Assembly (NCBI RefSeq): GCF_003265155.1
Contig: NZ_QKVO01000001.1
Location: forward strand, 79,501 to 143,500
Direction of reading: 5' to 3'
DNA length: 64,000 bases
Source of the DNA: Mycoplasma wenyonii
GTDB lineage: Bacteria; Bacillota_I; Bacilli_A; Mycoplasmatales; Mycoplasmoidaceae
The notes below the pieces were generated by a model, which did no database searches, was not told the DNA's origin, and saw nothing but the letters and a program-made list of their open reading frames with translations. How positions within the stretch are numbered: the first letter of the stretch is position 1; each line of letters begins with the position of its first letter. The position numbers and the translations under genes are program-made. Positions 21,418 through 35,806 of the stretch are shown piece after piece.

Positions 21418-22794
21418 GTGATACAACCTAAAAAAGACACAAGAGTTTTTAAATTAACAGCTTCCAAAATTGTAGACCCTGCAATAAGACATTTAGACTA
21501 CAAGATAGATTACGAACAAGCAGAAGCAAAGTTTTTTATTGATACTAAGAGAGTTAATACTAAAGAATTTATCCCTGCGCTTAAAAGCTGTTTAGAATCC
21601 GCTTATTCTTGAGATATAGACTACAACTCATTTGTAGAAGCCACATTACCAAGTTTTGATGAATTTGAGCTTGAGCTAAATCTTAGAGGCATAATAGATT
21701 CAATTCTTAGAGAGCCTAAGAAATATCTTCATAAACCAAAAAAACCTAAATCCAAGAAAGCAGGGAGACAAATTCAACTAGTTGGACTAAAAAATCTATC
21801 TGAAGAAATTACCAATATATTAAGCGGAGAGAATCAAATAAAAGACTGAACTGAATTACCTCCCAATATATTAGATGCAGAGAAATTTGTTGCTGAGATC
21901 ATTGCAAGTTCTAAAGAATTAGAAGTTGAATATGAAGTTCTTAATTGAGAAGAGTTAAATGCTAAAGGATTTAAGTTAACTTGTGCAGTTGGTCAGAATA
22001 AGAGAAATTCCTACCTAGTTACTTTAAGAGAGAATAGAGAAAAACATACAGATAAGCCTAGAAAGAAAATAGCTATTATCGGAAAGGGAATTTGTTTTGA
22101 TACCGGTGGATTGAGTATCAAAACAGGAGGTAATATGACTGGAATGAAGTTTGATATGACTGGAGCTGGATTGGTTGCAGCTATCTTTTTTGCACTAGCT
22201 AAAAATAAATTCTCTGATGAAAATGAGGTGATAGCAGTGTTGCCTATCTCAGAAAATTTAATAGGTTCAGATTCTATTAAGGTAGATAGTGTGATTCAGT
22301 CTTACGGAGGGAAATTTATTGAAATCTCAAATACTGATGCAGAAGGAAGATTGCTTCTTGCAGAGGCAATTTCCTATGCCTCCAAAGATCTAGAAGTTTC
22401 TGAGATAATGACAGTCGCAACTCTTACAGGAGCAGTGGGCTATGCACTAGGAAAAAAATATGCAGGGGCTTGATCTAGCTCTGAAGAGAATTGAAAGAAA
22501 TTCAATGCCCTTGCAGAATATACAGGCGAATATGTTTGAAGACTACCTTTGGATAAGTACTATCTCGAAAAATTGAAAAGCAGTATAGCTGAACTAAAGA
22601 ACTCTGCAACTACTGGTGCCGGAGGAGCCTCTCGAGCAGCTACATTCTTAGCTGAATTCAGAGATAATAAAGAGTTCATCCACCTAGACATAGCTAATGT
22701 TTCTAGTACAAATAATCATTCAAATACAGCTCTAGCCCCTCTCTTTAAAACTATTTATTTCTATCTAAAAGGAGAAGGAAATCTAGTTAAGTAA
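21418..22794 (+). CDS. pepA: leucyl aminopeptidase (M17)
   Basis: 458 aa. Two-metal site motifs GKGICFDTGGLSIK, MKFDMTGA and NTDAEGRLLLAEA, and the bicarbonate-binding arginine in the last, identify a M17 leucine aminopeptidase. The N-terminal domain is diverged, with a Lys-rich linker near residue 115. GTG start at 21418. It degrades peptides released by PepF. Its end faces the 5S gene convergently. Confidence 0.93.
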
Positions 22795-22820
22795 ATTCCA
22801 AAGTTAGTTCAATAAAGTAG

Positions 22821-22930
22821 CGCAGTCAACTCGGAGAGGCATTCTTCTAGAAGCCTAACCGAGCCTATAGTGCTTGACTGTTATGTTCGGGATGGGGATA
22901 AGTATTTCCACCATAGTATCCTGACTGCGC
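22821..22930 (-). rRNA. rrf: 5S ribosomal RNA
   Basis: About 110 nt on the minus strand. Terminal GCGCAGTCAG pairs with the TTGACTGCGC end, and CCCCATCCCGAACATAACAG is the conserved loop B/C region. Lies about 55 nt after the 23S 3' end. Confidence 0.93.
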
Positions 22931-22984
22931 AAATAACAATTCTAGGAGTCAAAAGACTTAGTCAGAAATAAAGTTTCTAACAAA

Positions 22985-25930
<2,946 letters not shown>

Positions 25931-26049
25931 AATCTTTTGTTTTCTTTTACTTCTGTTTATTTACTCGGTCTTTTGTTTGTTCCTAGAAATTGTCAAATAT
26001 CTAGCACATCTTAATTTATTTGTTAAGACAAGTGCACATAATCAGTCTC

Positions 26050-26074
26050 AAGCAAAGAGAGAAAATCTCTGCTT
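26050..26074 (-). terminator. hairpin between the restriction-like genes and 23S
   Basis: AAGC-AGAGA pairs with TCTCT-GCTT around a TTTTC loop, about 25 nt after the stop of the first restriction-like gene and upstream of the rRNA. No following T run; it may insulate the rRNA promoter region from read-through. Confidence 0.4.
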
Positions 26075-26098
26075 GCTAGAAACACTCAAGTAGAGATT

Positions 26099-27304
26099 TT
26101 AAGAATTTTTATTTTTTATATTTTTGAGTTCTTTGCATATTTCCTCTAATTGTTCTATTATTTTGTCTTGTATTTCTTGGCTTTTTTCTTCTTCCCTTCC
26201 CTTTATTTTTTCACTTGTTTTTTTATTAATATCTTCTGCCATTGTTTCTAATTCAGCTTTGTCTAATTGATCTAATTGTTGTTGGTAAAAATCTTTCAAA
26301 ATTGGTAATCTAGAATACATCTTTAACTTTCTTCTTAGTAATCTTGCGAGTTCATGCTTTTCTTCTTTAGAAAATTTATAGTTGTCTCAGTAATTTTGTT
26401 TTTCTTTGCATAACTTCAATAAATCTTCTAAAGGTATTATCTCTTCGTTATTGATGTAGTGCTTTTCTATTATTGATTTAGTTGTTACAAGTTGTACATT
26501 GTTATTTTGGAATTCAAGAAGTAAACTAGGATTCAATTTTGAATCTAGTGTAAATAGGAATATTTTTTCAGGTCGAGTTTGTAATTGGTTTATTTTTTCC
26601 TGAATTTTTGTTCAATTAAATAGGTTTTTTTCTTCGTTCAATTGAGTTTTTGCGAGTATGAAAATTGTCTCTTTGGGATTAATTTTTTGATGAAAATTGC
26701 TGGGAACACTTAGATAGTTATTTTCTGCAAAGATTAAGAAAGAATCTTTAAAAGTATGGCGATTAATTAGAAATTTCTCAGAAGCTCCAATTAGCAAGAA
26801 AATATAAAGCAGAATAATCTGTTTTCACCGGTTGTATTTGTAATTAAGTTTTTCTAGACTAAATTGAAATGTGCTAACATGTTTTGCAAAAAGTGATAGG
26901 AAACTAATTAATTCGTCTTTAAGGGTAGTATTGTTAACTCATCAGGTTTCTTTCATTAACTTTAAATAAATATTTCCATAGTTTTTAGGATCAGGTCTTT
27001 GGAAATATCTAGTAATTTCTTCTTTTACTTTGTCACTAGTAATGCTTGCTTCTTCTAATAAATAATTAATGCAAGCATTTTGGAAATTAAGGTAACATTT
27101 TTTTCTTCAAATATCATCTAGTTTCTCTCACACTAGATCAACCAAATTACTAGCTTCCGCCAATACACTTTGGCTTTGGCAATGTTCTTGCCTTAATTTC
27201 GTAAATAAGTCACATAACAAGCTGGTTTTTTCGAGGCCGTTTTCAGTGTGCCAATTCCTCATAAACTCTTTAAATTTGGAAAGACTCTCAGGTTTTAATT
27301 CCAT
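26099..27304 (-). CDS. restriction-endonuclease-like protein, copy 1
   Basis: 401 aa, continuous with UGA-Trp. The N-terminal half is helical (SKFKEFMRNWHTENGLEK...). The C-terminal half has a strand-helix pattern also seen in copies 2 and 3: ETIFILAKTQLNEE, then KIFLFTLDSKLN, then NVQLVTTKSIIEKHY and a Lys/Glu-rich tail. This order resembles the C-terminal PD-(D/E)xK domain of EcoRII-type enzymes, but the acidic PD/E position seen in copy 3 is lost here, so it may be catalytically dead. No methyltransferase is adjacent. First of three tandem paralogs before the 23S gene. The function is an inference; the paralogy is clear. Confidence 0.55.
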
Positions 27305-27311
27305 AAAAGCT

Positions 27312-28359
27312 TTATTGTGCGTTAATAATTTCGCTCATTGATTTGTAACCCTTTAATTCCTCTACTTGTTCTTGATATCAATTTTTTAAAAGCTCAAAAT
27401 CTTCAAAATTGCTTACTTTTTTGCGAAATAATCTCTGAACTTCCCGCTTCTCTTTCGGCGACAATCGGTAATCTTTTCAGAAATTATGTTTCTTAGCTTT
27501 ACATAGGCTCAGCAATTCTTCCAAAGTTATCACATCTTCATTGTCGGCATATTGTTTTTTTGATAGATTTAAGGGTTATTACCTGAATATTTACCTGCTC
27601 AAATTCTCAAAATAAATGAGAATACAGATTAATGTCAAAAGTGAATAAATGGATTTTGCTTGCTTTCAATTGGTACTTGTTTAACTCTTTTTAATTTCTT
27701 GTCAAGCGCCTCCCCCAATTCTAGTTCTTACAAGTATGAATATTGTTTCTTTTGGATTTATTAGATAATGGGCGTGACTAGGAGAAAGAAGATAATCCCC
27801 CCCTTTATCATTGTCAACATTTTTAAATAAATGTCTAGTTACAGTGAATTTTTGTATTTCTCCAAATAATTGAAATGCATATATTAATATGGTTCATTTA
27901 TAGTTAGTTTATTTGCGATTAAGTCACCCTAAGAAATCTTGATATAAGATAATGTGTGCTTTGAAAAGCTCTAAAAAAACCCTTAGTTCCTCGCCAGAAT
28001 AGCTTCTATTTACTCGACTAGTATCATTTGGCTAGCTCTAACAGAATATTTTTTGCGCCTTCTTGAGGAAGCGGTTTAAATCTATCTCCAATTTTTTCTT
28101 TCACTTCTTCACTTTCTATAGGCATTTTTTCAAATAAATAAGCAATACAGGAATCTTGAAAAGAATCTCATCATTTTTTTCTCCATTCGTGATCAAATTT
28201 CTTTCTTAGCTCTTCAATAAATTCACTGGCAATTTCTAAGAAACTTTGATTGTTGTAACTTTCTTGCAATAACTTCATAAATAATCCATAGACTAGCTGG
28301 GACTCTTCGAGACCATTATTTTTGTGCCAATTTTCTATGAACTCTTTGAACTTCTCCAA
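27312..28359 (-). pseudogene. decayed copy 2 of the restriction-like family
   Basis: Starts MEKFKEFIENWHKNNGLEES, closely matching copy 1, and ends in SEIINAQ like copy 3. Between them the frame is broken: TAG at 28018-28020, an in-frame TAA later, and at least two more frameshifts. Recognisable pieces in different frames include KAHIILYQDFLGWLNRK, ETIFILVRTRIGGGA and KIHLFTFDINLYS. A 7-nt C run (27797-27803) lies inside. The multiple lesions make this a true pseudogene rather than a single switchable frame. Confidence 0.8.
27797..27803 (-). repeat. poly-G (7) tract in copy 2
   Basis: Seven C on the plus strand (seven G in the reading direction). It encodes a GG pair in the local frame and is flanked by A/T, unlike the other tracts, which are almost all followed by C. 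Confidence 0.9.
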
Positions 28360-28366
28360 AAGTTAT

Positions 28367-29475
28367 TTATTGTCAGTCTCCGTTAATAATTTCTGAAAGA
28401 GATTTGTATTCACTTTCATTTAATTTTTCAAGTTGTTTTTGAAAACATTTCTTTAAAAAGGGGAAATCAGAGAAGTTACGAATGCTTTTTTGTAGCCAGT
28501 ACTTAAAAGATCATTTTTCATCTTTTGTATATTTGTAATCTTTTCAATAATCGTGATTTTCTTTACAAATATTTAAAAAATCTTCAAAAGTTATTACATC
28601 TTCATTAGATGAATAGCAAATATCTTTAATAGATTTTGTAGTTACTAATAGAATCCCCTTTTCTTTACATTTATCTAAAAATTCATTTGATATTTTTCGA
28701 TCCAGCGTGATTAGATAAAGATACTTAGTTTTAAGCTGAGCTAATTGCTCTAACAGTTTCTCTCTCTTTTCTTGCCCCCCCCAGCCGTCATACTTAGATT
28801 AGTTCGTACGCATGAAAAAATAATTTTTTGTGAATCTATATTTTTATGCCCTCAACTAGGTAAGCAAAAAATATCTTCATTTTCACCCCATCTACTTCGC
28901 TCTCAGGTGATTCCATTTTCAGCCAAAAGCAATGTTGTTAAAGTTTCAACTCTAGTCTTGGCATTGAATATGTAGTCTTTTTTTCTTGCCAATATTCCAT
29001 TAAGTCAAATAGAAATTATTTCAGAATTTTCACTAAATAACATGGCTAATTCTTTTCTAATAATTGGGTCTTGAATTGAAGTTTTTCGATACAGAAGATA
29101 ATCAAATTTTTTAGTGAAAATATTAGGCTTGAGGGGTAAATATTTGAAAATATCAATTCATTTTTCAATGGATGATAAATTGACAGCTAAAATATCATCA
29201 TTTTCAAAAAATTGTTTAATTGGTCGCTCTAATTTTGTGTCCTCTTGCTTACTAATATTCAAAAAAGCTTTGTATTCCACCTCCACCCTTTGTTGTTGAT
29301 GTGTTTCTCATTTTTTCAATGATCATGTCTTGCAAATATCATCAACCAAATCATCTGCTTTTATGTTGGAATCACTAGTGCGAGATTGTTCTCACAAGTC
29401 ATAAATTAACTTTTCTCAATACAAAAAGAAATAATTGTGACACTCTTCGGAGTTATTTGAGTCCGAAAAAGACAT
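28367..29475 (-). CDS. restriction-endonuclease-like protein, copy 3 (phase-off)
   Basis: The ATG at 29475 opens a frame that runs cleanly for 231 codons to a run of eight G (28782-28775), then stops at TAG within about ten codons. Adding one G (nine) restores a 369-aa protein ending ...SE-IINGDWQ at 28367. Motifs: RVETLTTLLLAENGITWERSR, NEDIFCLPSWG, SCVRTNLSMTAGG, then KYLYLITLDRKIS and GILLVTTKSI. Helix-E, (E)D-x-x-F, strand and TLxxxIS/LVTT order resembles EcoRII-C, MvaI-like PD-(D/E)xK nucleases, but the expected Lys is replaced by Arg. Either a slippage-switched gene or a sequencing error at the tract. Confidence 0.65.
28775..28782 (-). repeat. poly-G (8) tract, switch site in copy 3
   Basis: Eight G in the reading direction, context GCT-G8-CAAGAA. 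Length 9 or 6 joins both halves of the gene; the present length of 8 leaves it one base short. Confidence 0.92.
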
Positions 29476-29548
29476 TCTCAATATAAATTTATTTTTGTTT
29501 TAGTTAAGTTAGTTAAGAAAAATACAGAAGTTTCCCTTTTAAGTTAAA

Positions 29549-30559
29549 TTAAGTTTTTGTATCTTTCTTCCGCATAAATGTTTGAAATTCTTTAATGATT
29601 TTTTGACCTTCTAAAGTTAGGACTCTTCCCTTTAATCCTTTATTTATATAACCTCTAAAGACTAAGTAAGGTTCTATTTTCTTAATAATTGTTAATTCAT
29701 CTGTATTAGTTCCTTGAACAATGGTTTTGATTCCAGCCGTTTGTCTATCAGCTTCACTTAAAAAAACTAAATATTTGAGATCAACTTCTGTTAAGCCTTG
29801 AAATAGAAAACCGCATTCTTTGATAATGTCTTGAATCTCACAATCACTATTGATTGTTTTGTAATCAATAACTCTTCTTAATATTCTTTTGACATTTCTT
29901 GGAATCCCCCTAGAATTATTGGCAATAATATTTATTTCTTTGTCAGTTAGTTCTAACTCCCATTGGTTTAAGAGAGACCTAATTAAATTAACAATTTCTC
30001 AATCTTCGTAACAATCAATAAAGAAGATATAACCAAATCTTTCTTCTAGAGCTTTCGGGACAGCCCCCAAATTAGTAGTCGCGGCAATTAGAGTAAATTG
30101 AGGTAACTTAATTCTTATAGCCTTGGAGTTGTAATTTTTTCCAACCAATAAATCTAAAACATTATCCTCCAGAGCTGAATACAGCATTTCAGAATATTCC
30201 AATTTCAAGCTGTGAATTTCATCAATAAATAAAACATCAAAGTCTTTCAGGGTATTTAGAACACCAATTAAATCAGGAAGTGTTTGAATATTAGTGGCAG
30301 GAATAATCTTGATATTTACCTTTAATTCATTGGCAATGATTTGGGCCAAAGAAGTTTTACCAACCCCCGGAGGACCATAAAACAATATATGTTCTAAAGG
30401 TTTATTTAGCTTCTTAGAAACTGTAATTCCTACTTGAAGACTTCTAACAATCTCAGATTTTCCAACAAATTCATTTAGAAAGCTAGGACGCGCCTTAAGA
30501 GTTTCAGAATCAATCACCTTATCTAAAGACAATTGACTTGTGAGATAGTTTTGACACAT
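29549..30559 (-). CDS. ruvB: RuvB, Holliday-junction branch-migration ATPase
   Basis: 336 aa. RPSFLNEFVGKSEI, Walker A FYGPPGVGKTSLA, Walker B VLFIDEIHSL, sensor 1 AATTNLGAVPKALEERFG and the C-terminal winged-helix region (IDYKTINSD..., ADRQTAGIKTI) are all present. It acts as a hexamer with RuvA, encoded upstream with a 37-nt overlap. It supports recombination between repeats together with RecA. Confidence 0.93.
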
Positions 30560-31140
30560 TCACTAATAATGGAGTTCAAATCAACAAATTCATTTTTTCT
30601 CAGTTTCACTATCTCCAAGGTTTTTCGAATATCTTTTCACTTGTACCCAATTTCAGTTAGTGATGAAATAATTTGGTTTTCATCTCAAATTCCATTTGAA
30701 GATGAGTCAATCATTGGCAGACTTAAAAGACTTTGTTTAATAGATTTGGAATTTCTTAAAGTGGCAATAAATAGATTAGCAAGTTTTAAATTGAATCCTT
30801 TGAGAGAGGCAAGTTGGATTCCATCTTCTTGCTCTGCCAGAGTTAGAATGCTGTGCCAGTTATTAGTCAAGATTTTCTGAGCTGTCTTAGAACCAATTCC
30901 TTTAATTGACAATAGAAATCTAAAGATCTCGTAATCCTGTCTAGTTAAGAAACCAAATAATTGAGTAGTTAATTGTCCTGTAGGTTCTAACCTAGATTCC
31001 TGAAAGATATAGATTAATTGCTCTTCTCCCTGTTTAAGAGATGAAGAATTTAAAAAATGAACTTTATATCCCTTACTCTGAGCCTCAACAATGATATAGT
31101 CCTTTTGTAATTCAACTATCCTACCTCTAAGATAGTACAT
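30523..31140 (-). CDS. ruvA: RuvA, Holliday-junction binding protein
   Basis: 205 aa. MYYLRGRIVEL starts the OB-fold, FRFLLSIKGIGSKTAQKIL is the first helix-hairpin-helix and LASLKGFNLKLANLFI the second, weaker one; a C-terminal domain (EIGYKWKDIRKTLE) would contact RuvB. ATG start. Overlaps ruvB by 37 nt in the same transcript. Confidence 0.9.
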
Positions 31141-31182
31141 CTCATTTCCTTAATTAATCGTTCCAAGAAAAAAGGCATAAAT

Positions 31183-33081
31183 TTAACTTTTTTCTAGTTC
31201 CAAAAGTCTATTGAAAATATTTGAACTTTTATGCTTTAACTCTTCTCTGTCAGTTTCTATTTTTTTAAGTCAATCTAATTTAATTGGCCATTCAGTTAGG
31301 CTGTCAGTTTGTAGATATTTTTCAGATTTTTCTAAAAGGGAATGAATTAAGGAATAGTAAAGCTCAAAGAAGTCTCATAGCTTACTAAAAGAGCTTTGTT
31401 GAGATTTAGAACTTTTAGTTGAAGTATCTTCACACTCTGTAGTTGATAGATTGTCTTGTAACTGGTTTAAAAAAAGTCTTTCTTCAGGAAGAAGTATTCA
31501 TTGAAATAATTCTGAATAGTCTTCTAAAGATTGTGATTTTCAATCAGTCAGTTTCTTTTGAATTATCTCTTGATTGCTTTTGGACTTAAGTACATTGGAT
31601 CAAAGGGCCAAAATAGAAGAGAAGTTAGAGATAATATTTTTGGGTTGCTCTTGTTGCCTCCTAGAAAGTTCCATTCTCTTCGGGACTTCCCTCTTATTTG
31701 GAGAGAGAAAATATAGATTTATGGCTTCTAAATAGCTGTTTTGTTTGGCGGAAATAACTTCTTTTTCTTTCTTAGATAACTCAATTAATTCATATAGCTT
31801 GAAGATTGCATTTAGAGAGTCGATGGTAAATTGCGCTTCTAAATTGGGTTGGAGTCTAAAAGAATAGTTAGGTTCACCAATAAATAAAGCAATCAGTAAT
31901 GTATTAACTATCTGGTTTAAGGAAAGTAATTCTGTTTCGGGAGAAGAGTTGTTTATGTATTTTTTTCAACTGCATTTAATTCAATCCACAAAGTAAATGG
32001 GCTCTGTAAGTTCTATAGCTGGATTGGAACAATATAGTTCTGAAAAGTCTTTAGCCCCCTTGAAGTCTAGGTTTAAAGAATAGGGCTCAATACCTACTTT
32101 TAATAGCTGTTGAATTATCTTCATGGCTGCACTAATTCCTGATTTGTCAGTATCTAGAACTAAGACTATTTTTTTTACTTCTTGTTTCTTTAATAAGTCC
32201 AATGTATCTGCAGAGAGTTCTCTTCCCATAAGAGCTAAAGCTTTGTAATGTGGCTTTAAGAGCGATAATGCAAATAAGTCAAAAAATCCTTCAAATAAAT
32301 AAATAGGTTCTCTAGAAACATTTGTTAATGCAGGCAAGTTGTATAGTAAATGAACTTTTTTAAATAAGAGAGTTTCTTTTGAGTGCAAATATTTAATTTC
32401 ACTTTTTGAAGTTGGAAGTGCTCTAGAACTAAATCCAATTAACTCTCCAAGAATAGAAAAGATAGGTATAGTTATTCTCTCTTGAAACAAAGCAATTAAG
32501 GTATCTTTGTTTTTTCTGGATTCTGGGGAGAATATTCCTGTTTTTAGAAGAAATTCTGGTTCAATAAATTGATATTCCTCAGAGGATTTTTTAATCTTCT
32601 CTAAAGCTTGCAAAAGCACTTGACCTTTTGGCGCATAGCCTATTTTTGCTTGCTTAATTAGGTTTAAAGTAAGTCTTCTCTCTTGAGTTAAGTAGTCTAA
32701 AGCTGGTTTTCCCTCAGCAGAAAATAGATGCTTTACAAAGAATTCAGAGACAAAATTATTGAATTTAATTAGCTTTTGCTTGAATTGATATTCTCGAGAA
32801 GTTCTTGCATCAAAGACATTTTCGATAGGTAATTTAAGTAGCTTGTGGGCATGGATGAGAGCGTCTTGAGAGTTCATCTTGTCTTTTCTCATAATGAATG
32901 AGACTGCATCTCCTGAAATTCCACAAGAAAAACATTTGAATATATTTTTTTCTTCAGAGATTGAAAGAGAAGGTTTGTTGTCTTCGTGAAAGGGACATAA
33001 AGCTCAATAATTTCTTCCTCTTTTTTCTAGAGTTAAGTAACTACCTATAACTTCTTTTATGTTTAGTTTGTTTCGTTCCAC
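31183..33081 (-). CDS. dnaG: DNA primase
   Basis: 632 aa, GTG start. The N-terminal zinc ribbon WALCPFHEDNKPSLS...CFSCGISGDAVSFI is complete, followed by the catalytic core (LDYLTQERRLTL, GFSSRALP, YLFEGFFDLFAL, and the TOPRIM acidic LVLDTDKSGISAA). The C-terminal helicase-interaction domain is diverged. It synthesises replication primers. Upstream glyS ends 6 nt before the start, so they are likely cotranscribed. Confidence 0.93.
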
Positions 33082-33087
33082 ACCAAG

Positions 33088-34371
33088 CTATTGATTAGCC
33101 TCTACAAGATCTTCCATTTTCAGACACTTTAAGACATAACCTTTTAACTTTGTCAAACCAATTCTTACTTGAATTCCTGAGTCTCTGTCTCTAATAGTGA
33201 AGGAAAAATCCTCACTATGAAAGGAGCCACTATCATAGTCTACTGTTAGACAATAAGGTGTTCCTATTTGATCTTGTGCCTTGTATCTTTTTCCTATTGA
33301 TCCCCCTTTAGATAAGGTAGTGAAGATTGGAAATTTTTGCAATCATTGGTAAAGTCTGAAAGCTCCCGCTTCCTGTTCGGACCCCAAAGGCAAGACAGCA
33401 AATTTATAGGGAGCTAGGTGAAGGGGCAAGCATAAAACCTCTCAAGATCTATTACTTCTAGTTTGTAGGAACTCAGTAATAGTTGCCAACATCAATCTAT
33501 TCAATCCAACTGAATGTTCTACTATATGAGGGACTAAAGTAGTTTGATTATTGTTAGCCTGCAGATGAAGTTTTACTTTCGAATGATCTTGATGGGACAC
33601 AAGATCAAAGTCTCCTCTGTTAGCTATACCTCAAAGCTCTTCTTCTCCGAACTCAAATTTGTAGTAAAGGTCAATGTTTTTCTTGGAATAGTGAGGAAGT
33701 TCTTCTCCTTCTATTTCCTTGAAAGAAAAAGAATCAGGAGAGAATCCCAACTTATAAATTAAGAAGAAAGAAATTTGTTCTTTTTGGGACTTTAGAGTTT
33801 TAGTAGTCTCTTCCGGATAGGTAAATTCTTCTAGTTCCAGTTGTTCAAATTCTTTAGTTCTGAATATTGTTCTACCAGTTGTTACCTCATTTCTAAAGGC
33901 TTTACCCATTTGAGCAACTCTAAAAGGAAACTTGAGTTTAGAGTCCAAGGAAATTAACTTACTGTTAACAAAGATAGTTTGGGCTGTTTCAGGCCTTAGA
34001 TAGTAACTTTCTACTCTAAATATTTGGTTGAAACTCTTAGGTTCTGTTAAGTTAGTTGAAGAGCAAGATTTGCATTTTTCAACAATATCTTCAAATCTAG
34101 TATTGCAATCTTTGCACTCCACTAATTGTCTTTCAAAATGTTTGATGTGTCCAGTAGCTTCTCAAATTTCTCTGTTAGTTAATAGATTCCCTTCATAGAG
34201 TATTGTGTTTTCTTTGCCACAGATAAAGTGTTCTATTCAACATTTCTTTAAGTTCTCCTTAAGTAATACACCTAAATGACCATAGTCTCAGCTATTTTCC
34301 ATCCCTCCATAAATAGAGCTGGAAGGATATATAAATCTATTCTCTAGTAAGAACTTTTCTATTCTGCTCAA
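33088..34371 (-). CDS. glyS: glycyl-tRNA synthetase (dimeric type)
   Basis: 427 aa, class II. FIYPSSSIYGGMENSWDYGH at the N-terminus, ECKDCNTRF/CKSC zinc-like cysteines, YYLRPETAQTIFVN (motif 1/2 region), MGKAFRNEVTTGRTIFRTKE, PHIVEHSVGLNRL and the C-terminal anticodon-binding domain. TTG start at 34371. Length is near that of other mollicute single-subunit GlyRS. First gene of glyS-dnaG. Confidence 0.92.
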
Positions 34372-34416
34372 TAAAGTTATCTATCTCTATTTATTAGTTA
34401 ATTAAGTGAAGTGAAC

Positions 34417-35460
34417 TTAATAGACTAAATTCGGATGTAAATTCGAACACAATTTAACAACTTTTTTCTTCTTCGGTAAAGGTAATTTATTTTTAATAGT
34501 TGTGAATTGTAGCTTCCTATTTAGCTTAAATATCTTTCAAATAATTAGAGAAGAAAAGACCACAGAAGGGATTAAAAAGAAGTTTCTCATAATAAAGAAT
34601 TGTTCGAAAGGTAGAGTAGAGATTTTGATGTCAAATAGAGGAAGAGTAATTATGTCTACCAAAACATAAGCAATAAAGTTCAAGATTGTTAGTCTAATAA
34701 TCACATTTCATTTATCTGCTTTCTCAACTATCTTAGGAGAGATTCTTTTATTAGAAAGAAGTAGACATGCCCCTAAAGCAATGAGTAAAATTCCTCCAAT
34801 GCCTGCTAAAAAGGAAGGGAAGAATCAACTAGGAAAGGTTAATGTTTGGGAAAAGATATTCAAAGAGACTTTGCCTTGATCACCTTTCTTTTCTGCCATC
34901 AATGCAGACTCATTAAAGAAGTAATAGGCTATTGCAGTAATTCCCAGCAAGGCAGTAACACAAAAGGCGTTTTGTCAGCTTTTTAGCTTATTTTTAGCGG
35001 AGTCACTATCTCCAAACATATAGATAAAGCCACCTAAGAAACCATTAAAGATAGCAGCTAGTAAATATCCATAGTTAAACACTGAGGAAGTTAGAACCAC
35101 AGTTAATAAGTCTGTTAGTAGTCCAATCAACATACCTATTACAGGACCATATAAGCTCCCTCCAATCTTTATCAGAATAGTCTCAATTAATAATCTGCTA
35201 CCTGGATATATTTGAAAAACTATTCCTAATAAGTTATGGGTTAAGAATGTAATGGTGAAGATTACTGCAGTGTTTGTTGCAATAATCATTGCAATGCTCG
35301 AGATCACATTGATATTCAGGCTCGGAAACATTAAGAAGTTTTGCTGTAGCCAAAACCTAAAGAAGACCTTTTTTAGGAATAACAGAATAATGAATACTGC
35401 AAGAGTAATTCCTGCATAAAACAGAATATCCCCACCATCCATATGGCCTACGCCGGCCAT
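34417..35460 (-). CDS. ECF transporter S-component-like membrane protein
   Basis: 347 aa with about eight hydrophobic segments. The central IKIGGSLYGPVIGMLIGLLT plus DLL and the GYLLAAIFNGFLGGFIYM stretch match the vitamin-type S-component pattern (substrate-specific membrane subunit of energy-coupling factor transporters). The basic C-terminal tail is KKKK-rich. Substrate unknown; mollicute homologs of this length are often annotated as folate- or riboflavin-type. The EcfAAT subunits are not in this window. It is 6 nt downstream of trxA. Confidence 0.72.
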
Positions 35461-35466
35461 ATTGGA

Positions 35467-35802
35467 TTAGAAGAAGTATTTATCTATTAGAGTCTTAAGA
35501 ATCTCTAATTCAATGAAACCAGTGTGTCTTTCTACAGATCTGGCTCTATCTTTAGAAATAAAGATAAGGGTTGGAATAGAAGTTACCTCATATTGTCTGG
35601 CAACGTCTGGGAATAAAGAGGTATTGATCTTCATAAACTTAATATCTTTGTATTTTTCCTCAAGAGATAGAAGATCTAGTATAGGCATTAATTGTCTGCA
35701 AGGAGGACATCACTCTGCATATAGATCTAAGAGAAGATTGTCAGTTCCCTGTAGTAACTCTTGTAATTCTTCTTTACTAGTTAAGCTTTTAACTTTAGAC
35801 AA
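35467..35802 (-). CDS. trxA: thioredoxin
   Basis: 111 aa. YAEWCPPCRQLMP gives a CPPC active site (the usual form is CGPC), and VTSIPTLIFI provides the cis-proline. TTG start. Encoded between the unknown gene at 35807 (4-nt spacing) and the ECF-like gene (6 nt), so all three probably form an operon. The CPPC variant can shift the redox potential. Confidence 0.88.
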
Positions 35803-35806
35803 GGTA

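Noticed and set aside
27312..28359. Phase-variable reading of copy 2 through its 7-nt run
   Set aside because: Changing the run cannot rescue the gene, because separate stops and frameshifts occur on both sides.
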